DNA from: Leucobacter allii
Lineage (GTDB): Bacteria; Actinomycetota; Actinomycetes; Actinomycetales; Microbacteriaceae
Direction of reading: 5' to 3'
Assembly: GCF_022919155.1 (NCBI RefSeq)
Contig: NZ_CP095045.1
Span: forward strand, 186,001 to 250,000
DNA: 64,000 nt
Position numbers and translations under genes: made by a program. The notes beneath the pieces were generated by a model. It was given only the letters and a program-made list of their open reading frames with translations. It made no database searches and was not told where the DNA came from. Below, piece by piece: positions 1 to 8,381 of this stretch; the first letter of the stretch is position 1, and every line of letters starts with the position of its first letter.

Positions 1-734
1 ACGCCGACGTCTTCGCCGCGGGCGGGCGGGAGCTCGCCTCCTACGCCGAGATCCACGTGCAGCAGGGCCGGAGCATGGAGGAGGAGGGTGTCACGATCGG
101 CCTCGTGAACGCCACCTGGGCCGCGCACAAGTTCGACTTCGTCGTGCGGGGCGAGCAGGCGCACAGCGGATCGACGCTCATGGCGGATCGTCGCGACGCG
201 CTGCTCGGAGCCGCCCGACTGGTGGTCGCGGCGCGCGAACTGGTCGACGAGTTCGAGCCGGGGCAGCTGCACACCGCCTGCGGCGAGCTGAACGTCTACC
301 CGAACTCCCCCGTCGTCGTGGCGAGCGAGGTGCGGCTGCTGCTCGACCTGCGCTCGCCGAGCGCGGAGGTCATCGCCGCGGCGCACGCCTCGCTCATGCG
401 CACGATCGAGCGGGTGCAGCGCGAGGACCGGGTGGAGATCGGGATCGTCGCCGAGCACAGCTGGGACCAGAACCCCTACGCCGAGGCCGGGGTTGAGCTG
501 GCCCGCGAGGTCGCCGAATCGCTCGGCCTCGCCCACGACCGGGTGATGACGGTGGCGGGGCACGACTCCACCAACATGAAGGACGTCGTGCCGACCGTGA
601 TGCTCTTCGTGCCGAGCGTGAACGGCGTGTCCCACAACCTCGACGAGCACACCCGCGACGAGGATCTCCTCGCCGGAGTCGCGCATCTCACCGGCGTGAT
701 CCGCCGTCTCGCCGCGGGCGCCCTCGCGGACTGA
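1..734 (+). CDS. M20-family amidohydrolase (N-carbamoyl-L-amino-acid hydrolase type), 5' truncated
   Basis: The gene enters from the left edge; its first complete codon is at base 3. About 243 residues, the C-terminal half or more of an M20/M28-type Zn hydrolase, are visible. The stretch EIHVQQGRSMEE matches the metal-site segment of N-carbamoyl amino-acid hydrolases and allantoate amidohydrolases. AHSGSTLMADRRDAL is the start of the dimerisation (lid) domain, and GHDSTNM and SHNLDEHT near the C-terminus fit the last metal-ligand region. The family opens C-N amide or ureido bonds in the cytoplasm with two metal ions. The substrate cannot be told from the fragment; beta-ureidopropionase or allantoate amidohydrolase are alternatives. 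It converges on the carboxypeptidase gene, whose stop lies 60 bp away. Confidence 0.85.
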   Translation, partial: ADVFAAGGRELASYAEIHVQQGRSMEEEGVTIGLVNATWAAHKFDFVVRGEQAHSGSTLMADRRDALLGAARLVVAARELVDEFEPGQLHTACGELNVYPNSPVVVASEVRLLLDLRSPSAEVIAAAHASLMRTIERVQREDRVEIGIVAEHSWDQNPYAEAGVELAREVAESLGLAHDRVMTVAGHDSTNMKDVVPTVMLFVPSVNGVSHNLDEHTRDEDLLAGVAHLTGVIRRLAAGALAD

Positions 735-794
735 GCGCGGCCCGTGGCCCGCGGCCCGCGGACGCGCCGGCCGCCGAAGGCCCGCGCGGGCGCC

Positions 795-2060
795 TCAGCC
801 GCCGAACAGGCGGGCCGGGTGCGCGACGCGCCACCAGAAGCCCGGTTCGGCGATCTCCGCGGTGGTCACGACGGGCACGTCCCCGTCGCCGCTCGGCGCG
901 GCCACGGCGACGGTGCCCGCGCGCTGCCCGGCGTCCCCGATCCGGAGCTCCGCGAGGGTCGCCGTGCGCGTCGCGGACTCCCCGGGGATGAGCACGGCCT
1001 CCGCGGCGCCTGCGGCGACGAGCGGCACGCGGAGCCCGTCGACCGTCGTCGCGACGCCGATCTCCTCGCCGGCCGCGACCACGTCGATCGCCTGCGGCGC
1101 CGCGTCGAGCGCCGCGAGCACGGCGACGCTGTCGGCGAAGCGCGCGTTCGCGGTGTCGCGCCCGAGCACCACGGCGAGCTTCACGAGCGCGCGTCCCGAC
1201 GCCTCGCCCGCCTGGGCGGAGGCGAGGTTGTACCCCGCGATGCTCGTGCGGCCGGTCTTGAGCCCCCGGATGTCGGGGAGCGCGCCGAAGAGCGGATTGG
1301 TGCTCTCGACGGTGCCGATGCCCCACGGCAGGTCCGCCTCGGGCATCGACACGATCTCGGCGACGGTCTCGTCGCCGAGGGCCAGTCTGGCCACGCGCAG
1401 CACGTCGGCGGGGGACGCCGCATTGCGCTCGTCCATGCCCGTCGGTTCGAAGAGCGTGAGCGAGTCGAGGCCGTGGCGCTGCGCCCAATCGTCGACGGCC
1501 GCGACGAAGCTCGCGGTGTCGCCGAACACCGAGGCGGCGTAGGCCGCGGCGAAGTCGTTGGCCGAGGGGATCAGCGCGAGCATGAGCATCTGGCGCGTCG
1601 TGACCTCGGTGCCGACCGGGATCGGGTAGGCGACCCCGTCCTCGGCGAGGTACTCCTCCGTGCGCTCCCGATCCTCGGCCGTCCATACGTGCACCGGCCC
1701 CTCGGAGCCGGCCTCCAGCGGCGCGGCCTCGAGCGCGACGAGCACGGTCACGAGCTTCGAGATGCTCGCGATGGGCGCAGGCTCCTCGGAGTTCGCCCAG
1801 ATCTCCTCGCCGTCGAGCCAGCCGGCGGCCGTGGGGCGGGGCTGCGCATCCACCGCCGCCTGCACCGCGGCCGGATCGGCGTCGATGCGCTGCTCGGCCG
1901 CCCCCGAGACCGCGAGCGCGGGCGCGGGCAGCGGTGCGAGCGCGCAGGCCGCCGCGTAGCCGCCGACGAGCAGCGCCGCGAGGGCCGTGAGCGTCGCCGC
2001 GAGCCGGCGGCCGCGGCGGCGGGAGACCCGGGGGCTCGGGGAGGGATCGGGATCGGTCAC
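795..2060 (-). CDS. D-alanyl-D-alanine carboxypeptidase (PBP, peptidase S11-like)
   Basis: A 421-residue serine-type penicillin-binding protein. An Arg-rich N-terminus is followed by a hydrophobic helix at about residues 20-42, so it is anchored in or exported through the membrane and acts on cell-wall peptides outside. The three catalytic motifs are present in order: SISK (S99, K102), SAND (near 160) and KTGR (near 260). It trims terminal D-Ala from peptidoglycan stem peptides. The GTG start at 2060 is preferred because a TACGCT box ends six bases upstream, which fits a leaderless transcript, and there is no Shine-Dalgarno sequence. It is a housekeeping gene, convergent with the M20 hydrolase and not obviously linked to the catabolic genes. 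Confidence 0.9.
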   Translation of the reverse strand: MTDPDPSPSPRVSRRRGRRLAATLTALAALLVGGYAAACALAPLPAPALAVSGAAEQRIDADPAAVQAAVDAQPRPTAAGWLDGEEIWANSEEPAPIASISKLVTVLVALEAAPLEAGSEGPVHVWTAEDRERTEEYLAEDGVAYPIPVGTEVTTRQMLMLALIPSANDFAAAYAASVFGDTASFVAAVDDWAQRHGLDSLTLFEPTGMDERNAASPADVLRVARLALGDETVAEIVSMPEADLPWGIGTVESTNPLFGALPDIRGLKTGRTSIAGYNLASAQAGEASGRALVKLAVVLGRDTANARFADSVAVLAALDAAPQAIDVVAAGEEIGVATTVDGLRVPLVAAGAAEAVLIPGESATRTATLAELRIGDAGQRAGTVAVAAPSGDGDVPVVTTAEIAEPGFWWRVAHPARLFGG

Positions 2061-2066
2061 CCGACC

Positions 2067-2072
2067 AGCGTA
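2067..2072 (-). promoter_or_regulatory. -10 box for a leaderless carboxypeptidase transcript
   Basis: TACGCT on the minus strand followed by six bases and then the GTG start at 2060. The spacing puts transcription start on or beside the start codon. Confidence 0.5.
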
Positions 2073-2276
2073 GGCGGCCCCGCCGGTCCGGCTCCGCGCG
2101 GCCCCGGCGGTTCGCCCGCGCCGCGCCGCATCGCCTCGCGGTGCCGGCGTGCCCGCTCTGCACAGCAGCTCCCGGCGGCGGTGTGCGAAGTGCCCCGTGA
2201 CGTTCGGAGGCGGATCGGGCAGGATGATGCGGACGGGACCGGCTCCGGATCCCGCCGCGACCCCGAGGAGGCCCCG

Positions 2277-3464
2277 ATGCCCGCCCATCCGCCCGTGCTC
2301 ATCGCGGGGTACGCCCGCACCCCGTTCGTCCGTTTCGCCGGGCAGTTCGCCGCGCAGCCGGCGACGACGCTGGGGGCGCACGCCGTGCGCGCCGCGCTCT
2401 CGCGGGCGGGCGTGGCGCCCGAGCAGGTGGATCAGCTCGTCGCCGGGCAGGTGCTGCAGGCGGGGGCGGGGCAGAACCCGGCCAGGCAGACCGCGGTGGG
2501 AGCGGGGATCCCGCTGTCCGTGCCGGCGCTCACGGTGAACGCCGTGTGCCTCTCGGGCACCGAGGCGGTGTCGCAGGCGGTGCGGCTCATCCGCGCGGGC
2601 GAGGCCGAGATCGTGGTCGCGGTGGGGCAGGAGTCGATGTCGCTGGCCCCGCACGTCGTGCCGCTGCGGGCCGGGGTGAAGTACGGCGATGCGGCGCTCG
2701 TGGACACGGTGGAGCGCGACGGCCTGTCGGATGCGTTCGATCAGGTGGCCATGGGGGCGCTCACGGAGACGGGGAACGCGCCGCACGGGCTGACGCGGGA
2801 GGCGCAGGACGCCTTCGCGGCGGCCTCGCATCAGCGGGCGGCCGCCTCGGCGGAGTTCCTGGCCGGGGAGATCGCACCGTTCGCGGTGGCGTCCCGCCGC
2901 GGCGAGCAGCTGGTGTCGACGGACGACGGGGTGCGCGCGGACACGACGGCGGAATCGCTCGCGGGGCTGCGGCCCGCCTTCGCGCAGGACGGCACGATCA
3001 CGGCGGGGAACGCCTCGCAGATCACCGACGGCGCGGCGGCGCTCGTGCTCGTGAGCGAGCGCGCGGCGGAGCGGATCGGGATCGCCCCGCTGGCGCGGGT
3101 GGAGGCGACGGCGTTCGTCGCGGGCCCGGATACGCAGCTGCACGCGCAGCCCGCGCGGGCGGTGGCCGCCGCGCTCGCGAAGCTCGACGGCGACGTCGGC
3201 GCGTCCGATCTGCGCGCGGTCGAGATCAACGAGGCGTTCGCCGCGGTCGGGCTCGTGTCGATCGCCGAACTGGGCGTGGACCCGGCGATCGTGAACCGGC
3301 ACGGCGGGGCGATCGCGCTCGGTCACCCGATCGGGGCCTCGGGGGCGCGGATCGTGGGAACGCTCGCCCGTCAGCTCGCGGCCGAGGGAGCGGGGGCGCT
3401 GGGCGCCGTCGGGATCTGCGGCGGCGGGGGACAGGGATCCGGGGTGGTGCTGCGCGCCGTGTGA
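2277..3464 (+). CDS. Thiolase (acetyl-CoA C-acyltransferase)
   Basis: A 395-residue thiolase of normal family length. The nucleophilic Cys is at residue 91 in NAVCLSG. The C-terminal motifs are GHPIGASGARI, which gives the catalytic His, and CGGGGQG, which gives the second Cys. NEAFAA is also present. It forms or cleaves 3-ketoacyl-CoA in the cytoplasm. The ATG at 2277 has AGGAG six bases upstream. It stands alone between a divergent wall enzyme and a convergent cupin gene. It could act as an acetoacetyl-CoA thiolase or as the 3-oxoadipyl-CoA thiolase missing from the pca cluster 35 kb away; sequence alone does not decide. Confidence 0.92.
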   Translation: MPAHPPVLIAGYARTPFVRFAGQFAAQPATTLGAHAVRAALSRAGVAPEQVDQLVAGQVLQAGAGQNPARQTAVGAGIPLSVPALTVNAVCLSGTEAVSQAVRLIRAGEAEIVVAVGQESMSLAPHVVPLRAGVKYGDAALVDTVERDGLSDAFDQVAMGALTETGNAPHGLTREAQDAFAAASHQRAAASAEFLAGEIAPFAVASRRGEQLVSTDDGVRADTTAESLAGLRPAFAQDGTITAGNASQITDGAAALVLVSERAAERIGIAPLARVEATAFVAGPDTQLHAQPARAVAAALAKLDGDVGASDLRAVEINEAFAAVGLVSIAELGVDPAIVNRHGGAIALGHPIGASGARIVGTLARQLAAEGAGALGAVGICGGGGQGSGVVLRAV

Positions 3465-3471
3465 GCCCGCC

Positions 3472-3490
3472 GGGGCGCCCCCGGCGCCCC
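3472..3490. terminator. GC hairpin between convergent thiolase and cupin genes
   Basis: GGGGCGCC, three C, then GGCGCCCC: a perfect 8-bp stem just after the thiolase stop. There is no U-tract, so termination is inferred from position and symmetry. Confidence 0.4.
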
Positions 3491-3561
3491 CGGCACCGCC
3501 GGAGCCCGGCCCATGGCGCCGCCGGGCATCGCGGCGGCTCCGCCCGGCGCGGCGGCTCGGT

Positions 3562-4629
3562 TCAGCCCTGCGGGCTGTGCGCCGTGCCCTGCGGCGGCGG
3601 GCCCACCACCTGCAGGTCGAGGTCCGGGGCGCCCTGGATCCCGCCCATGATCACGGACGGGTTCACGAGCCCCTCCGTGTAGACGCGATCCGCCGTGTGC
3701 TCGGAGGTCACGTCGAAGAAGGGCTCGAACACGTCGCTCGAGAGGATCCCGAGCATGCGGGTGTGGTGCGCGCCGATCGCGAAGCTGTGGATGGTCCCGG
3801 CCGGGGCGTGCACGAAGTCGCCCTCGGTGAGCAGCACCTCCTCGCCGTTGACCCACAGCCAGACGCGCCCCGAGAGGCAGAAGAAGTTCTCGGTGTGCAG
3901 CCGGTGGAAGTGCTGGATGATGTACGGCTGCGGCGCCGCGAGCGTGTGCACCGCGAAGTACCGACCGCCGGTGTTCCGGCCGCGGCTGACGTAGGAGTTC
4001 ACCGCGTCGGGCCAGGCGCGGTGATCGCCCTCGAGCCCGCGCAGCACGTACGGCTCCTCGCCGGCGGGCAGGGCGTCCTCCCAGGCCGCCGCGTCGTCCG
4101 CGTCGGCGTGCGGCACCGCGGGCAGCGGTTCGCGGCTCGCGCCCTCGGGGAGGATGAGGGCGTCGTCGCCGCGCCGCGCGGAGTAGATGAAGCTGCGCGT
4201 GCCCGCGTCCGAGGCGAGCAGCGCGTCGAGCGCCCCGCCGGGCGCCGAGTACATGAGCATGCGGCTGAGCTCGGAGAGCATGCGGTAGCCGAACGGCGTG
4301 CCTGGCGGCACTTGCACCGCGTCGCCGCGGCCGAGCACGCGCGAGCGGTCGCCGAGCCAGATGCGGATCTGCCCGTTGAGCACGGCGAAGGTGCGGTGCA
4401 CGTCGGGAACCGCGTGGAGGGGGGATTCGGCGCCGCGCGGGCCGGTCACGTAGGCCGCGTCGAACGCGCCCCCCGTGTCCTGGGTGCGCGCGATGACGGT
4501 CCAGAGCTGGCCCGCGGTCTCGAAGCGCAGCCCCTCCCCGCTCGCGAGATGGTAGGGCACGGCGGCGCCGGGCAGCGCGCCGTGGGCGAGCCGCATGCCG
4601 TTGACGTCGGCGACGGTGGGGGTGGTCAT
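3562..4629 (-). CDS. Bicupin protein, quercetin 2,3-dioxygenase-like
   Basis: A 355-residue protein with two cupin barrels at about residues 50-140 and 215-310. The second keeps a clear metal site: QHFHRLHTENFFCLSG supplies two His and a Glu, and HAPAGTIHSF supplies the third His. The first is degenerate, with HAVPDVHRTFAVL and no complete His-His-Glu set. This resembles bacterial quercetinase-like or pirin-like bicupins that cleave flavonols or oxidise other aromatic enediols. AAGGAG lies seven bases before the ATG. It may be co-transcribed with the esterase at 4712-5671 upstream on the same strand, separated by 82 bp. Function as a dioxygenase is a family-level inference. Confidence 0.75.
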   Translation of the reverse strand: MTTPTVADVNGMRLAHGALPGAAVPYHLASGEGLRFETAGQLWTVIARTQDTGGAFDAAYVTGPRGAESPLHAVPDVHRTFAVLNGQIRIWLGDRSRVLGRGDAVQVPPGTPFGYRMLSELSRMLMYSAPGGALDALLASDAGTRSFIYSARRGDDALILPEGASREPLPAVPHADADDAAAWEDALPAGEEPYVLRGLEGDHRAWPDAVNSYVSRGRNTGGRYFAVHTLAAPQPYIIQHFHRLHTENFFCLSGRVWLWVNGEEVLLTEGDFVHAPAGTIHSFAIGAHHTRMLGILSSDVFEPFFDVTSEHTADRVYTEGLVNPSVIMGGIQGAPDLDLQVVGPPPQGTAHSPQG

Positions 4630-4711
4630 CGGGACTCCTTCGTTCGAGCGGGGCGACGACGGCCGAGCGGCCGGCGCCGTGGTCGGAGGGGCGGTCCGGC
4701 CGAGGGGCGGT

Positions 4712-5671
4712 TCAGCCGAGGTGCGTGCGGAAGAAGCGGTCGACGGCCGCGAAGCCGAATCGGGCGGGACGCGCGGGGCCTCCCGTGCGATCGCGGTACT
4801 CGGCGTCGGCCTCGCCCTCGGCGTCGAGCCTGCCGTCGTCCATCACGGACCGCAGCGCCACGTCGAGGCGGCCGGAGGGGTTCAGGAAGCCGTGCCGGTA
4901 CCCGGTGAGCAGGAAGATCTCGGCGTCGGCGCCCGCGGCGACGAGGGCCTCGTGGAGCGCGACGCTCTGCCGGTGGTGCACGAGCGGATCGGCCGTGCCG
5001 TGCGCGAGCTGGAACGCCGGAGCCGCTGCGGAGACGAAGCTCAGCGGGGAGGCGGTCGCGGCGAGCTCGGGGGCCTCGTCGGGGACGGCTCCGAGCAGCC
5101 GCGACTCGGGGAAGCCGGCCGGATCCGCGTCGGGGCGCGCCGCGCGGGCGTCGGCGACGACGCCGAGGAGGTCGACGGGCGGATACCCGGCGGCGACGGC
5201 GCGCACCGAGGCATCGACGGATGCCGTGTCCGATCCCGTCTCCGCATCGGCCTCCTCGCCGGGGAATCGCGCGATGCCGCCCGTGACCCCGGCGAGCGCC
5301 GCGAGGTGCCCGCCGGCAGAAGCGCCCCAGAGCCCGATGCGCTCGGGATCGAGTCCCCAGCGCGAGGCGTTCCGCTTGAGGAAGCGGATGGCCGCGCGCA
5401 CGTCGTGCAGCTGCGCGGGGAAGCGGGCGCTCCCCGAGAGGCGGTACTCGATGCTCGCGTAGGCGAAGCCCGTCGCGGCGGCGCGCGCGGCGAGGTCGGG
5501 GGCGAGGCTGCGGTCGCCGGTGAACCAGCCGCCGCCGTGGAGCCAGACGACGAGGGGGATGTCCGCATCCGCGGCGGGCGCGGGCGGGAGCCGCAGATCG
5601 AGCAGCAAGGGCCCCTCCGCGCGCTCGGCGTAGGCGATGCCGGAGATCAGGGGGTCGCGACTGCGGGACAT
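4712..5671 (-). CDS. Alpha/beta hydrolase, HSL/BD-FAE-type carboxylesterase
   Basis: A 319-residue alpha/beta-hydrolase. HGGGW forms the oxyanion hole, GASAGG is the nucleophile elbow, HGTADPLV carries the acid and YRHGF the catalytic His, so the triad is complete. There is no signal peptide, so it is cytoplasmic. Such enzymes hydrolyse short-chain esters of small or aromatic alcohols. It is transcribed divergently from the LysR gene at 5782 and followed by the cupin gene on the same strand. The LysR protein therefore probably controls an esterase/cupin unit. No Shine-Dalgarno sequence is visible; a weak GAGAAT box six bases before the ATG would fit a leaderless message. Confidence 0.88.
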   Translation of the reverse strand: MSRSRDPLISGIAYAERAEGPLLLDLRLPPAPAADADIPLVVWLHGGGWFTGDRSLAPDLAARAAATGFAYASIEYRLSGSARFPAQLHDVRAAIRFLKRNASRWGLDPERIGLWGASAGGHLAALAGVTGGIARFPGEEADAETGSDTASVDASVRAVAAGYPPVDLLGVVADARAARPDADPAGFPESRLLGAVPDEAPELAATASPLSFVSAAAPAFQLAHGTADPLVHHRQSVALHEALVAAGADAEIFLLTGYRHGFLNPSGRLDVALRSVMDDGRLDAEGEADAEYRDRTGGPARPARFGFAAVDRFFRTHLG

Positions 5672-5769
5672 GCCGTCATTCTCGCGGAGGCGCGGCCGTG
5701 CGGGCCAGCCGGCGGCGGACCGGGTTTCCGCATCGATGTTCGGCGGATCCGGATGACGCGCGGGGCGAC

Positions 5770-5775
5770 TACAGT
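5770..5775 (+). promoter_or_regulatory. -10 box for leaderless LysR gene
   Basis: TACAGT followed by six bases and the GTG at 5782. The 110-bp divergent gap 5672-5781 must also hold the esterase promoter and any LysR operator. Confidence 0.5.
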
Positions 5776-5781
5776 CGAGGC

Positions 5782-6693
5782 GTGGACGTGACGCTGCACC
5801 AACTGCGCTGTTTCCTCGCGGTGTCCGCGAGCCTGCACTTCGCGCGCGCGGCGGAGGCCCTCCGGATCGGCCCGTCGACGCTCAGCGAGCAGATCGCCAC
5901 GCTCGAGCGCGTGCTCGGCAGGCGGCTCTTCGAGCGCGGGCCGCGCGCGGTCAGCGTGACGCCGGAGGGCGAGGAGCTGCTCCCGCTCGCGCGTGAGGCG
6001 GTCGCGGCCGCCGACGCCGTGCTCGCCTGGGGTCGCGGGCCGCAGCGGGCCGCGCTCGTCGTGGGGACCGCGGGGTCGAGCCACGGGCTGCGGGCGATCC
6101 TGCAGGCGGCGGCCGAACGGCTGCCCGAAGTGTCCCTCAGGCTCCAGCCCGTGGGATTCACGGGCGGGCTGCGCGCCGTGCGCCGCGGGGAGGTCGACTG
6201 CGCCTTCGCGGTCGGGCTGTCCGCGGAGGCCCCGCCCGAGGGTCTGCGCAGCTGGGAGCTCTGGTCGGAGCCGCTGCTCGTCGCCGTCCCCGACGCCCAC
6301 CCGCTCGCGGCCCGGGCGAGCATCGCGGTGGAGGAGCTCTGGGGGGAGACGCTCATCGGCGCCGCCCCGTCCGAGCCGCGCGCCGAGGATGCGCGCGACC
6401 CGTGGTACGCCGGCATCGATCCGAGCCTCACGGAGCGCTGCCGGATCCTGCCGCTCGTGAGCAGCGCCGACGAGACGATGGAGCTCGTCGCCGCCGGGAC
6501 CGGGCTGAACATCGCCGGATCGGCCGCGCGCGAGTCGTACCACCGCCCGGGGATCCGCTTCGTGCCGCTCGAGAGCCCGCTCGAGGTCCGGTCGCTGCTC
6601 GTGCTGCGCGACGAGCGGCCGAGCGCGGCGCTCGCGGCGTTCGTCGCGCTCGCCCGCGATGTGGCGGCCGACGGCCCGCGCGCCGCGGGCTGA
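5782..6693 (+). CDS. LysR-family transcriptional regulator
   Basis: A 303-residue LysR protein. The N-terminal winged helix-turn-helix is typical (LHQLRCFLAVSASLHFARAA, then STLSEQIATLERVLG), and an effector-binding domain follows from about residue 85. The GTG at 5782 gives the usual short N-terminus and sits six bases after a TACAGT box, so the message is probably leaderless. It is divergent from the esterase at 4712-5671, the classical arrangement for autoregulation and control of the neighbour. The end of the gene runs into a 22-bp tandem repeat whose first copy contains the stop codon. Confidence 0.9.
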   Translation: MDVTLHQLRCFLAVSASLHFARAAEALRIGPSTLSEQIATLERVLGRRLFERGPRAVSVTPEGEELLPLAREAVAAADAVLAWGRGPQRAALVVGTAGSSHGLRAILQAAAERLPEVSLRLQPVGFTGGLRAVRRGEVDCAFAVGLSAEAPPEGLRSWELWSEPLLVAVPDAHPLAARASIAVEELWGETLIGAAPSEPRAEDARDPWYAGIDPSLTERCRILPLVSSADETMELVAAGTGLNIAGSAARESYHRPGIRFVPLESPLEVRSLLVLRDERPSAALAAFVALARDVAADGPRAAG

Positions 6694-6785
6694 ACCTCCG
6701 CACTGCGGGCCGAACCCCGGCGCACCGCGGGCCGAACCCCGGCGCACCGCGGGCCGAACCTCGGCGCACCGCGGGCTGGAGCGCG
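6684..6785. repeat. 22-bp tandem repeat that starts on the LysR stop codon
   Basis: Copies begin at 6684 (20 bp), 6704, 6726 and 6748 (22 bp each), with a partial copy at 6770. The unit reads about CGCGGGCCGAACCCCGGCGC plus AC. In the first copy CGCGGGCTGAAC carries the TGA stop; in later copies that triplet is CGA. The period is not a multiple of three. The copies fill the first part of the 320-bp gap 6694-7013, and the rest of that gap holds the MFS promoter. Confidence 0.85.
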
Positions 6786-6872
6786 GAGCGTCCGGCCGAA
6801 CCGGATCCTCATCCGGAAATCCCCGGTCGACGCGGCGGGGCCGGCGGGCCAGACTGCCGGTGAGCCCCATCG

Positions 6873-6934
6873 GAAGCGTCGATACCCGCTATCAGCGAAT
6901 CCCGGGTGCGCATCGCCCGGCGCGCTCCCAGAGT
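6873..6934 (+). promoter_or_regulatory. Shared operator plus -10 upstream of MFS gene
   Basis: Element GAAGCGTCGATACCCGCTAT at 6873-6892 matches the elements at 10073 and 20882. A CAGAGT-GGA -10 starts at 6929, 36 nt downstream. The position, about -50 to -68 from the predicted start, fits an activator site. The downstream leader to 7013 is about 70 nt. Confidence 0.5.
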
Positions 6935-7013
6935 GGAGACGATCGATGCGTCTGCTCGGTCGCGCCGCCTCGACGACGAGACGGCCGCGCGTCACGTGAA
7001 CAAGGGAGTTTCC

Positions 7014-8234
7014 ATGACCACCACGTCCTCAGCGCCGCGCCGCGCCGGCATCGCGCAGGCGATCCTGCTGCTCGCCGCGGCCTCCATGCCCGTCATGGCG
7101 GCGACGCTCATCACGCCCGTGCTGCCGCAGCTGCTCGAGCACTTCGCGGACGTCGCGGGGGCCGCCGTGCTCGTGCCGATGATCGTCTCGGCGCCCGCGC
7201 TCATGGTCGCGGTCTTCGCCCCGTTCGCCGGTCAGATCGTCGATCGCGTGGGGCGCAAGTGGCTGCTCATCATCGCCCTGGTCGCCTACGCCGCGATCGG
7301 CGTCGTGCCGGCGTTCATCGACGGGCTGACCGGGATCCTCGTCTCCCGGCTCGTGCTCGGCGTCTGCGACTCGGCCATCATGACCGTGGCGACGGCGCTG
7401 CTCATCGACTACTTCCAGGAGGAGCGCACCCGCAACCGCTACCTCGGGCTCCAGGCCGCCACCGCGGGCATCGGGGCGACCCTGTTCATCGTGATCGGCA
7501 CCGCGCTCGGCGCCTCGGGCTGGCAGGCGCCGTTCTGGGTGTACCTCATCAGCGTGGCGATCGCGGTCCCCGCGCTGTGGCTGCTCTGGGAGCCGAGCGC
7601 CGGCGGGGCCGCCGCCGCGGGCGAGCCCGTCCGCCCCGGCCGCATCGCGTGGCGCCCGCTCATCGGCCCGCTCCTCGTCACCGTCGTCGGCGGCATCGCC
7701 TTCTACGTGCTCCCCGTGAACCTGCCCGTGCTCATCGGGCAGGCCGGCGTCGCCGCCACGAACACGGCCGTCATCGGCGGGCTCGCGGCGCTCGCCTCGG
7801 TGTTCGTCATGCTCGGCGGGCTGCTCTTCCAGCAGTTCCAGCGACGGCTCGGCGACCGCGTCGTGCCCCTCGGCTTCGCCCTTCAGGCCGTCGGCATCCT
7901 GGCGCTCTGGGTGATGAGCGGCGCGGGTGTGGCCGGCATCGTCCCCGGGGCGCTCATCGCCTCCTTCGGCTCCGGCCTGCTGCTCCCCGGCTTCCTCACC
8001 TGGGTCGTCGCGCGGGCGGGCTTCGCCGAGCGCGGCCGGGTGACGGGCGTGTGGACCGCCTCGTTCTTCCTCGGCAACTTCCTCGCCCCGCTCGTCGCGA
8101 ACGGCCTCGGCGCCGCCTTCGGGAGCCTCGTGCCGGCGATCGGCATCATCGGCATCGCGGCGCTCGCGATGGCGGTCATCAGCGGCGTGGGTGCGCGCTC
8201 GTCGAAGGGCGCGGCGGCCGTCGCGGCGGCGTAA
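7014..8234 (+). CDS. MFS transporter (12-TM type)
   Basis: A 406-residue membrane protein with about twelve hydrophobic segments. The loop-2/3 MFS signature is present as GQIVDRVGRKWLL, and a repeat of it is seen as FQQFQRRLGDR between TM8 and TM9. AAGGGAG precedes the ATG at 7014. The length is normal for a single-substrate MFS symporter or drug-type exporter; the substrate is unknown. Its promoter carries the same 20-bp element as the ring-cleavage operon at 10172, so it probably imports the substrate of, or exports an intermediate from, that pathway. It is convergent with the LysR gene at 8358. Confidence 0.88.
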   Translation: MTTTSSAPRRAGIAQAILLLAAASMPVMAATLITPVLPQLLEHFADVAGAAVLVPMIVSAPALMVAVFAPFAGQIVDRVGRKWLLIIALVAYAAIGVVPAFIDGLTGILVSRLVLGVCDSAIMTVATALLIDYFQEERTRNRYLGLQAATAGIGATLFIVIGTALGASGWQAPFWVYLISVAIAVPALWLLWEPSAGGAAAAGEPVRPGRIAWRPLIGPLLVTVVGGIAFYVLPVNLPVLIGQAGVAATNTAVIGGLAALASVFVMLGGLLFQQFQRRLGDRVVPLGFALQAVGILALWVMSGAGVAGIVPGALIASFGSGLLLPGFLTWVVARAGFAERGRVTGVWTASFFLGNFLAPLVANGLGAAFGSLVPAIGIIGIAALAMAVISGVGARSSKGAAAVAAA

Positions 8235-8251
8235 CCCGGTCGGGCCGGGTC

Positions 8252-8270
8252 GGGCCCCGGTGCCGGGCCC
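8252..8270. terminator. GC hairpin between convergent MFS and LysR genes
   Basis: GGGCCCCGG, TG, then CCGGGCCC forms a stem of about eight pairs with one bulge. There is no U-tract; the call rests on the convergent position. Confidence 0.3.
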
Positions 8271-8307
8271 GGCCGCCGAACGCCGGCGCCCGGCCGGGCC
8301 GCCCCGC

Positions 8308-8381
8308 GCACCCGACGGCGGTCCGCTTCGCGCACCCGAAGGCGACCTGCTTCGCGCTCAGCCGATGGCGGTCTGCTTCGC
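8308..8381. repeat. 24-26-bp degenerate tandem repeat duplicating the 3' end of the LysR gene
   Basis: Three units at 8308-8331, 8332-8355 and 8356-8381. On the minus strand the last unit encodes the LysR C-terminus AKQTAIG plus stop. The two downstream units would encode AKQVAFGC and AKRTAVGC. It is the second case in 2 kb of a repeat built on a LysR stop codon. Confidence 0.8.

Noticed and set aside
744..2276. Upstream extension of the thiolase frame
   Set aside because: No thiolase sequence before the ATG at 2277, which has its own AGGAG; the rest is antisense to the carboxypeptidase.
2061..3326. Long antisense extension of the carboxypeptidase frame across the thiolase gene
   Set aside because: Only the part after 2060 has a signal helix and PBP motifs; upstream it is Arg-rich shadow of the thiolase.
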